Virus record (IMG/VR): IMGVR_UViG_3300009545_000046
Span: 1-35,047 of that record
Source: a virus
DNA: 35,047 bases
Direction: 5' to 3' (one strand)
The position numbers and the translations under genes are program-made. Below, piece by piece: positions 8,901 to 15,607 of the stretch. A model generated the notes under the pieces. It searched no databases. It had not been told where the DNA came from and was given only the letters and a program-made list of their open reading frames with translations. Each line of letters begins with the position of its first letter. The first letter of the stretch is position 1.

Positions 8901-10071
8901 GGTGTGGATGGACAACGGGGCCGGCATTCACGTCTCCACATGGAACGTGAACACCGGCGTTCGCACCGACCACGCACCATCTTCCGCTGCCGGCTGGGCT
9001 GACCAGGTTGTACCCATGTCGCTCATCTTCTTCGACACGGAATACACGCTGTATATCGGCAATTCAGAAATTCTGACCGGTGCCGACACGATGGCGAACA
9101 TCTGGAATCAGTTCAGCTTCTGTGGCCAAACCGATAACTTCACCAATGATTTCTACACCAATATGGCTATCAGTCATATTGCAGTGTATCCACGCATGCT
9201 CGGATTCAGCCGGATCGTCACGTACAACTTTACCGGTATTAACGGTATGGCCAACGATTACGGCGACTGGCGCGTGTCGCGATTCCTGTCGTACATGCTG
9301 TGGACAGTGCCACATCGGGTGTATTACGACGCCTTGACGGGCCTGCTTGGTGGCGCTACGGGCATCGAAGGACAAAACATCGGAGCTGCGATCGGCAATG
9401 TCGCAGACACGGAACGCGCGTTGCTGTATATCGACAAGGCCGGTTACATGGTCTACAAGACGCGTAACCACATTCTGGATCGTGGCGTTCAGGCAACATT
9501 TGGTGAAAATACGGCTGCCGGTGAACTGCCGTACTTGATCGACGTCGAACTCGACTATGACCCTCAGTACGTCTACAACGACATTCAAGTCACCCACCAA
9601 GGCACACCAGAATTCGGCTCGACTACGACCAGCAGCCCGGTGATCTACGTCAAGGAATTGTCGTCGATCAATCAGTACGGTGATCGTAGTCAGCAATTGA
9701 CCAGCCTGTTCAACCAGGTCACCCAATCGGTCGACCTGGCCAACTGGATGGGGAATCAGTACGCCCAGCCGAAGGCGCGTGTGCAGCAGATTAAATTCAC
9801 GCCCGGAAGGTTGCCGACGCTGTTCAACACGCTGTTGCAATTGGACATCGGCGATCGCGTCATCTTCAATCGCCGACCCGTGGGCGCGAACTCGATCACG
9901 CTGGACGTCATTATCATCGGCGTTCATCACGACATTGACTGGAGTAGCAACAATTGGGTCGTCACGTTTGACCTGATGCCTACAGCGGTCGCCACTTTGA
10001 CACTGATGAGTCTGACGTTGAACGACCCGGTGTTGGGGCAGCTCGACGCCGGCAACGTCTTTAACTGGTAA
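5950..10071 (+). CDS. large minor tail protein, baseplate/fibre with carbohydrate-binding-like repeats
   Basis: This encodes 1373 residues starting with GTG at 5950, overlapping the tape-measure stop. Three related beta-sandwich segments lie at about 84-232, 240-385 and 536-695. They share an N-x-N-x-x-F opening, a W-Y-N-S-S-type strand and W-T-x-V-T-x-L with Ala-Pro-x-G-A-A, resembling CBM4/9-type galactose-binding folds. Residues about 740-850 form a conserved tail-protein segment. Residues about 855-1025 look LamG/concanavalin-like (a G-Y-W-P-C-G-D opening). The C-terminal part (about 1200-1360) has the strand-rich character of distal-tail or hub domains. No separate Dit or Tal gene is visible, so hub and receptor-binding functions may be combined here. 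Virion location at the tail tip is inferred. Confidence 0.75.
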   Translation: MAVPQVVQVYDGSWSVTDTYSQTPPANQMLNITVNGITGGNWMFCFTGWHAVTQLPTTVAVGDDAGNYWVPLASSPPVVAPTVFLLNQNYSFQNGVTAPWTVSNGTLTAVNTKSYGNNPYSGKVVNNGTSNTVSTTSGNVSISGFTSGLVSGSAYLWFTNSVTTARVDINWYNSSGSLLSTTTGANNTIPAQSWTNVTTLAAPVASAVTASINIAVSGSSPPAAGNVWYISNAGVSQPRVLNQNPYFTTTPALTGWTGTNGTFSSSTAQMYNTFPSVRITPNGTSSSVTLRTDTSHLVSVVPNQFYAASGYLYCPTGINFTAAEILWYNSSLTNISTSIGSPYTYIPPGEWTQVTNLAQAPTGAAFASVGVGAFNRPNAWDFFYAAQVTLNKTQGWSSTAQCSIWAAPNVSPSTTQVSVSPLGQVTALASIVWQVNNMPTWLTTDTLAATFTNESSTTSLTLTPSQADFVVSMAAAERSQQWTTDYAHIGGWDLSYSASWGTTNNTTVEGDVYIKVAAQPATSGASTPLFYSINPLNNNPVFAASVTGWTATNATLSSITGFTNPSVYHADTRLTTNNCALVKPAGGFSALNMYANLATAPAVTPGLDYTVEGYFFSPPGWTSNVLAIQWLNGSRTLLSTAVSSNFTLGSSAWANTSFTAVAPPGAAFATPTFGQNGSPPTSATTYVGRLTLTQANNNLLDLSQTIVGLQLNPQAPAIVNPLWPYLKLEAAFGYPSSTPPDQLQYVDISTRLLSVNLQRGRQYELNSLQAGTANFVLRNDDGYLTPSNTQSPYTIQAYTPIRLTAIWQGKSYPVFVGYMERWPEVWSDPHWGEVNAVGVDAWAMFVGIMPSIVKGERLIDGPAGYWPCGDGNSSSTAINIGVMGNSTPLQVVQAASGPGAGTQAFGDSSIKLVGDSGTNWALSGLLSSQGSQGFSLTYSGVPLPPTDVGVTVTWWMKVPYTGPVTTAARSAIFTATGPTGPIIQVWMDNGAGIHVSTWNVNTGVRTDHAPSSAAGWADQVVPMSLIFFDTEYTLYIGNSEILTGADTMANIWNQFSFCGQTDNFTNDFYTNMAISHIAVYPRMLGFSRIVTYNFTGINGMANDYGDWRVSRFLSYMLWTVPHRVYYDALTGLLGGATGIEGQNIGAAIGNVADTERALLYIDKAGYMVYKTRNHILDRGVQATFGENTAAGELPYLIDVELDYDPQYVYNDIQVTHQGTPEFGSTTTSSPVIYVKELSSINQYGDRSQQLTSLFNQVTQSVDLANWMGNQYAQPKARVQQIKFTPGRLPTLFNTLLQLDIGDRVIFNRRPVGANSITLDVIIIGVHHDIDWSSNNWVVTFDLMPTAVATLTLMSLTLNDPVLGQLDAGNVFNW

Positions 10072-10097
10072 ATCTCGCCGACAAAGGACGAAGCGAC

Positions 10098-10628
10098 ATG
10101 GCTACCGTTCCTGTTCCACACCAGTTCGCCGTCGGCGAGATTGCCACTGCGGACAACATCAACACTTACTACAGTGGCATTTCCTTTCTGGAGAATCCGC
10201 CCATTGCGCTGATCTATCAGAACTCGGGCCAGGCGATCCCTACCGGGACCGCCGACACGACGTTGACGTTCGACTCGACTCTGATCGACACGTACAACGG
10301 CCACAGCAATAGCGTGAACAACTCGCGCTATACGGCGCAGGTGGCCGGCTGGTACAGGGCCAATGCGTATTGCAGCTTTGGCATCAATAGCACTGGCTAT
10401 CGAAGTGTAGGTATCAAGAAGAATGGAAGCTTCATTCAATCGAGCGTAATGCAAGGTCTTCCAGGTTCCGCCAGCTGGGGCACGTTTGCAACGCCCACGA
10501 CCTATGTGTTCATGAATGTCGGCGACTTCCTCGAAGTCGTAGTGTCGCAAACTTCGGGCGGCAGCCTGACCAATGTCGTCGGCGCTCCCGTTGGCCCTTC
10601 CCTCACCATCGCATGGGTTCACGTATAG
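10098..10628 (+). CDS. minor tail protein with C1q/TNF-like jelly-roll domain
   Basis: This encodes 176 residues. The N-terminal 35 residues carry an A-D-N-I-N-T segment, often seen where small tail proteins attach to a fibre or baseplate. The rest is strand-rich with R-Y-T-A-Q-V-A-G-W-Y-R-A-N (about 75-87), the C1q-like sandwich pattern found in phage receptor-binding tips. The ATG follows AAAGGACG. It is likely a trimeric fibre or tip decoration. Its position after the large tail protein fits a receptor-binding role. Confidence 0.6.
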   Translation: MATVPVPHQFAVGEIATADNINTYYSGISFLENPPIALIYQNSGQAIPTGTADTTLTFDSTLIDTYNGHSNSVNNSRYTAQVAGWYRANAYCSFGINSTGYRSVGIKKNGSFIQSSVMQGLPGSASWGTFATPTTYVFMNVGDFLEVVVSQTSGGSLTNVVGAPVGPSLTIAWVHV

Positions 10629-10639
10629 GAGATCGGTTA

Positions 10640-10930
10640 ATGATCGCGAATCATACATTTGCCGGCACCGTACAGGCCGTCCAGTATACGGGTAGCAATC
10701 TCTCTGAGATTGCTACCGCCCTGGGGACGGGTTGGCACATATACACCTGTGCCGCATCGAACTTCTTGGTCATCTATCAGGCCAGCAGGGAAACTTTTCC
10801 CGGCGGCGGTGCTGTCATTTCTCCTACGGATTGGCTGGTTTCCGACCCGGCTTACGGTACGAGCACTGCGTCGTTGGTCAACAACTTCCAAGTTGTCTCG
10901 AATTCGAACTTCACACAGCAGTACGCGTAA
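10640..10930 (+). CDS. small tail-associated protein, A-V-Q-Y-T-G type
   Basis: This encodes 96 residues. The N-terminal V-Q-A-V-Q-Y-T-G-S-N-L-S-E-I and the later D-W-L-V-S-D-P resemble a widespread small phage protein pattern (A-V-Q-W-T-G-x-N ... G-D-W-L-V) of unknown function, commonly encoded near tail fibres. The ATG at 10640 follows TAGGAGAT (10626-10633). The in-frame upstream ATG at 10613 lies inside the previous gene and lacks a ribosome site. Codons 18-26 contain a perfect hairpin, described separately. Confidence 0.55.
   Translation: MIANHTFAGTVQAVQYTGSNLSEIATALGTGWHIYTCAASNFLVIYQASRETFPGGGAVISPTDWLVSDPAYGTSTASLVNNFQVVSNSNFTQQYA
10691..10717 (+). other. perfect 12-bp stem, 3-nt loop hairpin inside a coding region
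   Basis: GGTAGCAATCTC (10691-10702) and GAGATTGCTACC (10706-10717) are exact reverse complements around TCT. The hairpin lies about 50 bases after the start codon and has no T-tract, so it is not a standard terminator. It could slow ribosomes, protect or process the mRNA, or be a protein-binding site. Confidence 0.7.
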
Positions 10931-10958
10931 AGCCGAGCTCGCCGACTAGGGAGTGCAA

Positions 10959-11345
10959 ATGGTGGACGTCACTTCGGTAGCCACGATCTTTGGCTCATTG
11001 GGTGCAGGATCAATAGCATTCGTCGGCGGGGCCGTTTGGTTAGTGCGCAAGGTACGTGGATTTAATACCAAGTTCGACGAGTTCATAGAAGATTGGAACG
11101 GCACTAAAGCTAGACCGGGTGTCCCTCATAAGCCTGGCGTCATGGAACGTTTGTCGGATCAAGATGCAGCGCTAGCCAAGATCGACAACCGCGTCATCGC
11201 CGTTGAAAACGAGATTGCCTTCAATGGCGGTAAATCCATGAAAGACATCGTGCATCGTGTAGATGGAAGCATGACCCACGTCAGGCGATTCGTGGACGAC
11301 CTAAACACTCGGGTGACAAACCTAGAGAAACGAGGTCGGTCATGA
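10959..11345 (+). CDS. membrane-anchored coiled-coil protein (DUF2746-like)
   Basis: This encodes 128 residues with one N-terminal membrane helix (about 5-30), a basic stop-transfer stretch, then a hydrophilic coiled-coil-like tail. The tail has N-G-G-K-S-M-K-D (about 84-91), resembling DUF2746-type proteins found next to lysis genes in actinophages. The ATG at 10959 lies five bases after AGGGAG. The gene overlaps the next one by ATGA. It may help lysis or anchor a membrane complex. Confidence 0.5.
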   Translation: MVDVTSVATIFGSLGAGSIAFVGGAVWLVRKVRGFNTKFDEFIEDWNGTKARPGVPHKPGVMERLSDQDAALAKIDNRVIAVENEIAFNGGKSMKDIVHRVDGSMTHVRRFVDDLNTRVTNLEKRGRS

Positions 11346-11779
11346 GCGATCCGGTCGTGGCGCACGATCAAGCCGAAACGCACCACTACGTGATTCACTT
11401 CCCCGAACATGAGCCACGCGACAAGGATCCGCACAAGCGCGATTTCGACGAGTACAAGCGTCGCCGCCGCGAATCTGATACTTACCATTGCGATTTCGCT
11501 GTGCAGCATCGAGGCGGGGACACTTCGGAATGTGACCTGTCAAAGCCGCTGGAATGTCATCATCAGCACATTGAATTCGCATTGCAAAATGGCGTGGACC
11601 TGACGTTGCTGGAGAAAGATTACCCCGGCGTCAGCGGCGAGGGTATCGGTGCCTGGATTGACAGCGCGGCAAACCTTGAACTGCTGTGCGTGTTTCATCA
11701 TCGAGGTCATGGCGGAAAGCACGTTCTCAGCGTTTCCGATTTCGAAGGCGAGATTTACGTCAGGGGGTTGGTCTCGTGA
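11342..11779 (+). CDS. HNH-like nuclease domain protein
   Basis: This encodes 145 residues. The N-terminal half is charged and rich in His and Arg. From about residue 50 come Cys50, Cys64, C-H-H-x-H (72-76), Asn111, Cys116, H-H (119-120) and His123. That order of paired histidines, a central Asn and a following His/Cys cluster fits a zinc-bound beta-beta-alpha (HNH) nuclease fold. The position between tail and lysin genes is unusual, since packaging HNH enzymes normally sit beside terminase. It is coupled to the next gene by GTGA. A catalytically dead zinc domain is possible. Confidence 0.45.
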   Translation: MSDPVVAHDQAETHHYVIHFPEHEPRDKDPHKRDFDEYKRRRRESDTYHCDFAVQHRGGDTSECDLSKPLECHHQHIEFALQNGVDLTLLEKDYPGVSGEGIGAWIDSAANLELLCVFHHRGHGGKHVLSVSDFEGEIYVRGLVS

Positions 11780-12663
11780 CCCGAAGAATGGTCGATTCCA
11801 TCACGCCGACGGACATTCCCGTCAATGACCCCGCTACCGGAAAGCCCTGGGATTACGTCCTCGGGTATGTGGACGGCCATTTCGGTCCCGCCGGCACACC
11901 GCCAAGTGCCTGGACGGCAGCCGCCTGGACGCGGTTCCCCGACTCGATCCACGTCCGTTGCGCCGTCTTGGCCTCCACGCTGGACGCGGACGTCCTCGAC
12001 CGCGAGAACGGTGACGCCACAGCCGTCGAGGCGGTGGCGTGGGTGAAGGCCAAGCGAGCTCGTGGCGACGCGGAGCCGACCGTGTACGTGGGCATGGCCG
12101 ACTGGGCGGCGCTTCAGGCGGCATTTGTGGCGGCTGGTGTGCCGCACCCGCATTACGCGGTAGCCGCCTATCCAGGCAGCGGGCCGGTACAGGAAACGCT
12201 GAACGGCATCACCACGGTCTTTCATCAGTACGCCGACCCGCGGTATGGCCCCGGTGGGCAGGGCTCCGGCGGTCATTACGACCTGTCCGTTGTCGTTGAC
12301 GGCTGGCTCACTTCCACACCCCTTGCGGCCCCCACGGAGGTGTCTGACATGGCTTGGATTCCCATGATGACCAGTGGTAACTGGTTCGTACAGGTTTCTG
12401 ATGAACCTGGCGGCGGTCGAATTGAGGACACGCAGGTTCAGCTGCCCAACGGGGCGACCATCAACGGCGTGCCGGTCGGAAAGTTGACCGCCGATCGCGA
12501 GGCGCGGCTTCGTGCACTTCAAGCGGCACGCGAGAACGCGATTCTCGATCCCGTGCCGCCGCCGCCGGTCACCATTGGCTCGGTGAATGTGAACGTTCCA
12601 ACGGCATGGAAGTCCACCGATTTGGGTGCGGGCGTCACGGAAATCAAAGCCGAGACCAGCTGA
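11776..12663 (+). CDS. putative peptidoglycan hydrolase, GH25-like TIM barrel (endolysin candidate)
   Basis: This encodes 295 residues from GTG 11776, which overlaps the previous stop (GTGA). The first 190 residues follow a glycosyl-hydrolase barrel pattern: Y-V-D-G after strand 1, an acidic D-x-L-D-R-E-N-G-D near 75-83, T-V-Y-V-G near 105, and H-Q-Y-A-D followed by D-L-S-V-V-V-D near the last strand. These are features of GH25-type lysozymes and related glycoside hydrolase-like domains. The C-terminal 100 residues look like a separate Trp/Gly/Pro-rich attachment part with no obvious LysM or SH3 motif. The module with a holin and a protease nearby supports a lysis role. The exact catalytic acids are uncertain. 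Confidence 0.55.
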   Translation: MTRRMVDSITPTDIPVNDPATGKPWDYVLGYVDGHFGPAGTPPSAWTAAAWTRFPDSIHVRCAVLASTLDADVLDRENGDATAVEAVAWVKAKRARGDAEPTVYVGMADWAALQAAFVAAGVPHPHYAVAAYPGSGPVQETLNGITTVFHQYADPRYGPGGQGSGGHYDLSVVVDGWLTSTPLAAPTEVSDMAWIPMMTSGNWFVQVSDEPGGGRIEDTQVQLPNGATINGVPVGKLTADREARLRALQAARENAILDPVPPPPVTIGSVNVNVPTAWKSTDLGAGVTEIKAETS

Positions 12664-12965
12664 TGAAGGACATCAATAACTGGTTGGCCGTGAAGCTCAC
12701 GGAGTTGGTGGGCACTATGTGGTGTGCCTACATCTTCGTCGGGCTTGCCATTCTTGGATTTCCGTACGGATCGGACAAGCTTCCCGATTACATTCAATGG
12801 GTATCGCAGACCTTCATCCAACTCGTCATGCTCAGTGTGATCATGGTCGGCCAAAACTTGATTACAAATAAGCAGGATGAGCACGGCGAAAAGCTCGACA
12901 CTCACGCAGAGAAACTCGACGCTGTGCACAGTCACCTTGGAATCGGTGACGAAAGCAGTGTGTAA
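12663..12965 (+). CDS. small membrane protein of the lysis module
   Basis: This encodes 100 residues. Two hydrophobic helices (about 17-33 and 48-66) are followed by a hydrophilic tail with the repeated phrase E-K-L-D-x-H/V, a short coiled-coil-like heptad pattern. The ATG overlaps the upstream stop (TGATG). Two-helix topology next to a lysin suggests a holin-like or antiholin-like protein, but the family is also found outside lysis cassettes. Confidence 0.45.
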   Translation: MKDINNWLAVKLTELVGTMWCAYIFVGLAILGFPYGSDKLPDYIQWVSQTFIQLVMLSVIMVGQNLITNKQDEHGEKLDTHAEKLDAVHSHLGIGDESSV

Positions 12966-12992
12966 GCTCACCAATAGAACGAGGCGATGGGT

Positions 12993-13820
12993 ATGACGTA
13001 CAGCAGCGTGGGTCACACCAAGTTCGGCCGCTACCAGGTCGCAGAACCACTGCGCGTGGAAACTCTACATTTCCATCGCGGTGAACCCCTGATCGAAGTG
13101 GACCACGAGCCGCCGGTTCCGGTGCTTGATCAGGAAGACTTGTTTGCCCAAGGAATTCGTACCAGCGAACTCGTGGCGGGCGCGGCCGACGTGGACGCTC
13201 TGGGCTCTTGCACCTGCAATGCGGGGACTGTGTCGCTGGCAGAACATTTGAACGGCAAGGTCGGTGCGCAGGCGGTCATCAATGCCGGCTTGTCGCTCAC
13301 CGATGCCGTGGCCAATGAAAAGTTCGCGATCAAGTTGTACCATTCCGTCACGTGGCAGACGGGCGACCCGTCGCAGGAATGGCCGCCCACGGATTGCGGG
13401 TCTACCGGTCTGTACGTTTGCCACGAGCTGGAGACGCAGGGACTGATCAAGGGGCACAAGACGGCGAATGATGTGCACGGCATGGTCTCGCTGTTGCAGT
13501 CCGGCACGGTGATTATGGGGTCGCCGTGGTTCAATGCGTGGATGGAGCCCAATCCGCAAGGCTTTGTGGACGGCAATGGCGCTATTGAGGACCTTCAGCG
13601 CGCATTGGATTCTGGCGTTGCCGGCGGTCACGAAACATGCATCAGCGCCGTGGAAAAGCTGACCTGGGCGACGCAACACAAATTCGACATGGAAAACTGT
13701 GTCGTGCGGGTGCGCAATTCGTGGAGTAATAGCTGGGGCGACAACGGCTCGTACCGTATTCACTTGTCCACCCTGCAACGTCTGGCAAGCTACGTGGACT
13801 ACAAAGCTTTCGTCGTCTAA
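12993..13820 (+). CDS. papain-like cysteine peptidase (C1 family)
   Basis: This encodes 275 residues. The catalytic set is visible: Cys73 in L-G-S-C-T-C-N-A, His213 in G-G-H-E-T-C, and Asn242 in V-R-N-S-W-S-N-S-W-G. A D-C-G-S segment (134-137) matches the C1 fold between active-site regions. There is no signal peptide, so the enzyme acts in the cytoplasm or needs holin-dependent release. The ATG at 12993 is eight bases after GAGG; the ATG at 12987 is too close. The location between lysin and holin candidates suggests a role in lysis or cleavage of host cell-envelope peptides. Virion processing is an alternative. Confidence 0.8.
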   Translation: MTYSSVGHTKFGRYQVAEPLRVETLHFHRGEPLIEVDHEPPVPVLDQEDLFAQGIRTSELVAGAADVDALGSCTCNAGTVSLAEHLNGKVGAQAVINAGLSLTDAVANEKFAIKLYHSVTWQTGDPSQEWPPTDCGSTGLYVCHELETQGLIKGHKTANDVHGMVSLLQSGTVIMGSPWFNAWMEPNPQGFVDGNGAIEDLQRALDSGVAGGHETCISAVEKLTWATQHKFDMENCVVRVRNSWSNSWGDNGSYRIHLSTLQRLASYVDYKAFVV

Positions 13821-13852
13821 CGTTTCCCCATGGACAACCCGGAAGGAATTCA

Positions 13853-14218
13853 ATGAACCTGTGGTCGAAGTTGCACAGCCTGTTGGCCTACGAGCCGGCA
13901 GTCGTTGCCTGGGCGGTGAACGGCGGCATCGCCACGGTTCTCGCCTTCCTGCTCAGCCTGGACGGCACCCAGACGGCTGCCGTCACGACCATCACCACGG
14001 CTCTAGCCGCCATCGTGACGGCGGTCCTGGCGCGGCCGGTCGCGGTCTCGCTCGTCACGGGCGCACTGGCCACGATCGCCGAGGCGGCCACCGCCTTCGG
14101 GCTCAACCTGCCGCCGACGGTCATCGGCGCGGTCACCGTTGTGGCCAGTGCCGTCCTGGGGCTGATGTTCCGACAGAACCTCACTCCGGCGATCAAGCTG
14201 GCCGACAAACAGGTGTAG
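13853..14218 (+). CDS. putative holin
   Basis: This encodes 121 residues and is almost entirely hydrophobic, with three or four membrane segments (about 15-36, 41-60, 62-82, 85-105) and a basic C-terminal tail ending Lys-Gln-Val. The ATG follows GGAAGGAATTCA. Size, topology and position at the end of the lysis module, just before a strong terminator, fit a holin that permeabilises the inner membrane at lysis time. Confidence 0.65.
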   Translation: MNLWSKLHSLLAYEPAVVAWAVNGGIATVLAFLLSLDGTQTAAVTTITTALAAIVTAVLARPVAVSLVTGALATIAEAATAFGLNLPPTVIGAVTVVASAVLGLMFRQNLTPAIKLADKQV

Positions 14219-14258
14219 GCTCGCGGCGCAACTTCCGCAGACACGGTGCAGTTGCACA

Positions 14259-14300
14259 AATCCCCCGTCCCGAGTGCCACGGGACGGGGGATTGCTTTTT
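14259..14300 (+). terminator. rho-independent terminator ending the tail/lysis operon
   Basis: A perfect 14-bp GC-rich stem (14259-14272 with 14280-14293) and a 7-nt loop are followed by CTTTTT (14295-14300). It separates the plus-strand lysis genes from the minus-strand cluster and may also work in the opposite direction. Confidence 0.92.
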
Positions 14301-14306
14301 CGATTG

Positions 14307-14489
14307 TCAGGCGAGCTTGCACTCTGCCCAATACCACCGAACGCGAGTTTCGCCGTCCTTGTTGGGCTCATCAAGCTCGACGTTCACGTGAGAAATTTCG
14401 CCGCCAAGAGTCCTGGCAACGGAAATAACCTTCCCGCGCGTGAAACCGTCAAGCGTGTACACAACCCGGCCGACGTAGTCCTCTCCCAT
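14307..14489 (-). CDS. small protein of unknown function, SH3-like composition
   Basis: This encodes 60 residues and is strand-rich (V-G-R-V-V-Y-T-L-D-G-F-T-R-G-K-V-I-S-V-A then V-N-V-E-L-D). It ends R-W-Y-W-A-E-C-K-L-A, a pattern like small SH3-type barrels. The start at 14489 overlaps the upstream stop (TAATG). It is the last gene of the minus-strand cluster. No function is assignable. Confidence 0.65.
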   Translation of the reverse strand: MGEDYVGRVVYTLDGFTRGKVISVARTLGGEISHVNVELDEPNKDGETRVRWYWAECKLA

Positions 14490-14626
14490 TACTTCATCAC
14501 CCCGGCGACGAGGCAATCGGTGGAGTTTAGGGCGTCGAGCAGATCTCGAATCTGCTCGTCGTTGCCGTCACTGTAGACGACGTATTCCGCGTGATCGTCG
14601 ACATCGGTGATCTTGATCGGCTTCAT
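14489..14626 (-). CDS. 45-residue acidic small protein, unknown
   Basis: This short gene is linked to both neighbours by stop-start overlaps: TAATG with the gene downstream and ATGA with the gene upstream. It encodes a short strand-rich start followed by a helix (D-E-Q-I-R-D-L-L-D-A-L). The precise packing and lack of any gap support it as a real gene. Function unknown. Confidence 0.6.
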   Translation of the reverse strand: MKPIKITDVDDHAEYVVYSDGNDEQIRDLLDALNSTDCLVAGVMK

Positions 14627-15072
14627 CAGGCGTACCACGCCTCCGTGAAGCCGAGCGCCCTGGCCGCCCGGTCGCCCTGCTCCTTGAGGATGGTGGCGAA
14701 CTGATCCATGTCGATGCCGGCCTCCTCCAGGCGCTGACGAAGCTCCAGATCCTCGCGCCAGTAGCCGAGGGCCTTGGCCAGAGCGTTGGCCAACACGTCT
14801 TGCGCGATGTGCTTCTGCGCCACCTTGGTCACCCGCCGACGCGGCATGGTGCGCTTCGGCTGCTCGACCTCGCCCGACGTGACCTCGCCCGACGTGACCT
14901 CGCCCGACTCGGCCAGGGCGGCGTCGGCGCGCTCGACCGCATTGAGAACGGGGGTACGGTCGACCTGCTCGACCTCGTCCGGCTGGCCCGCTTCGGCAAT
15001 CGCGGCGCGGGTCTCCTCGTCGGAGAGGATGGAGAAGTCATTGTCCGACACGTCAAGCTCCTTCTGGTTCAT
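14626..15072 (-). CDS. unknown protein with S-G-E-V-T repeats
   Basis: This encodes 148 residues. An acidic, low-complexity N-terminal half (1-75) contains three S-G-E-V units. Then comes a basic stretch (P-R-R-R-V-T-K) and a helical C-terminal half (about 85-148). The ATG follows a GGAAC-repeat leader and an 18-base distance from a good -10 box. The disordered acidic arm joined to a helical domain suggests a nucleic-acid-mimicking or partner-binding protein, but no family is recognised. Confidence 0.7.
   Translation of the reverse strand: MNQKELDVSDNDFSILSDEETRAAIAEAGQPDEVEQVDRTPVLNAVERADAALAESGEVTSGEVTSGEVEQPKRTMPRRRVTKVAQKHIAQDVLANALAKALGYWREDLELRQRLEEAGIDMDQFATILKEQGDRAARALGFTEAWYA
14867..14908. 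repeat. 15-bp tandem repeat, 2.8 copies
   Basis: ACCTCGCCCGACGTG is repeated exactly at 14867-14881 and 14882-14896, with 12 matching bases of a third copy. It encodes the S-G-E-V-T repeats on the minus strand. The lack of drift between copies suggests a recent slippage expansion. Confidence 0.9.
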
Positions 15073-15093
15073 GTTCCGTTCCGGTTCCGCTTC

Positions 15094-15122
15094 AGCCTAG
15101 CAGACGTTCCGGATCCTGTAAA
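15094..15122 (-). promoter_or_regulatory. promoter, TTTACA-17-TAGGCT, reading left
   Basis: On the minus strand the -35 box TTTACA (15122-15117) and -10 box TAGGCT (15099-15094) are 17 bases apart, and the start codon of the next gene is about 21 bases beyond. The 12-base sequence CAAGTGTTTACA ending with this -35 box is identical in the promoter at 16273-16301. Confidence 0.75.
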
Positions 15123-15131
15123 CACTTGCTG

Positions 15132-15362
15132 CTAGAACAATCCTTGATGCATTTTGATCAGCTTTTCCAGGCGATGAAGATCCCGATCGAGATCCCGTTC
15201 GTCGTCTTCGATATCGATAACGGTGTTCAGATCCGGCCCGGACATGATCATGATGTACGTTCGGCGGATCTCCGACACTTCTGTGGCGATAGAATTCAGA
15301 TAATTGTAGATCCTCCTGAATCTGTCGCCGACTGCTTCTCTTTCCGGGCTTGGTTCTGACAC
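15132..15362 (-). CDS. small helical protein, unknown
   Basis: This encodes 76 residues with a highly charged, helical composition, including a D-E-R-D-L-D-R-D-L-H-R-L-E-K-L stretch near the C-terminus. The GTG start at 15362 has AAGGGAG eight bases upstream. The gene begins 67 bases before the end of the upstream gene, an unusually long overlap for this genome. A later start would remove the conserved-looking N-terminal helix and the good ribosome site. Confidence 0.6.
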   Translation of the reverse strand: MSEPSPEREAVGDRFRRIYNYLNSIATEVSEIRRTYIMIMSGPDLNTVIDIEDDERDLDRDLHRLEKLIKMHQGLF

Positions 15363-15601
15363 TTCAACCGCTCCCTTCGGGCTTCGGGGTAGTTGAGGTC
15401 ATACCACGCCACAACCTCGTCGAGGTAAAAACCTGATACCTCTTTGCCATCAACTTGGACCGCGTGCTCGTCCGGGAAACCGTTGACGTCGCGACGTCCG
15501 CGCCACATGTACACTTGCTGGCGAGAAACTGGGTGCTTAAATCGGGCGGTCAGCTCGGCGGCGATAAAACTGTAACTACCCTCCACGCGTTCTGTGGTCA
15601 T
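15296..15601 (-). CDS. helix-turn-helix DNA-binding protein (excisionase/AlpA-like)
   Basis: This encodes 101 residues. The N-terminal half contains F-I-A-A-E-L followed by V-S-R-Q-Q-V-Y-M-W-R, then G-F-P-D. That is the winged helix-turn-helix layout of small AlpA/excisionase-like or MerR-type regulators (recognition helix followed by a F-P-x turn). A helical basic tail follows. The ATG lies five bases after AGTAGGA. It could regulate the nearby divergent promoters or act in DNA processing. No integrase is visible, so an excisionase role is unsupported. Confidence 0.6.
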   Translation of the reverse strand: MTTERVEGSYSFIAAELTARFKHPVSRQQVYMWRGRRDVNGFPDEHAVQVDGKEVSGFYLDEVVAWYDLNYPEARRERLKCQNQARKEKQSATDSGGSTII

Positions 15602-15607
15602 GAATTC

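Noticed and set aside
9064-9930. A 288-codon minus-strand open frame inside the large tail gene
   Set aside because: Antisense shadow: biased Arg/Asp/Val composition and no start signals.
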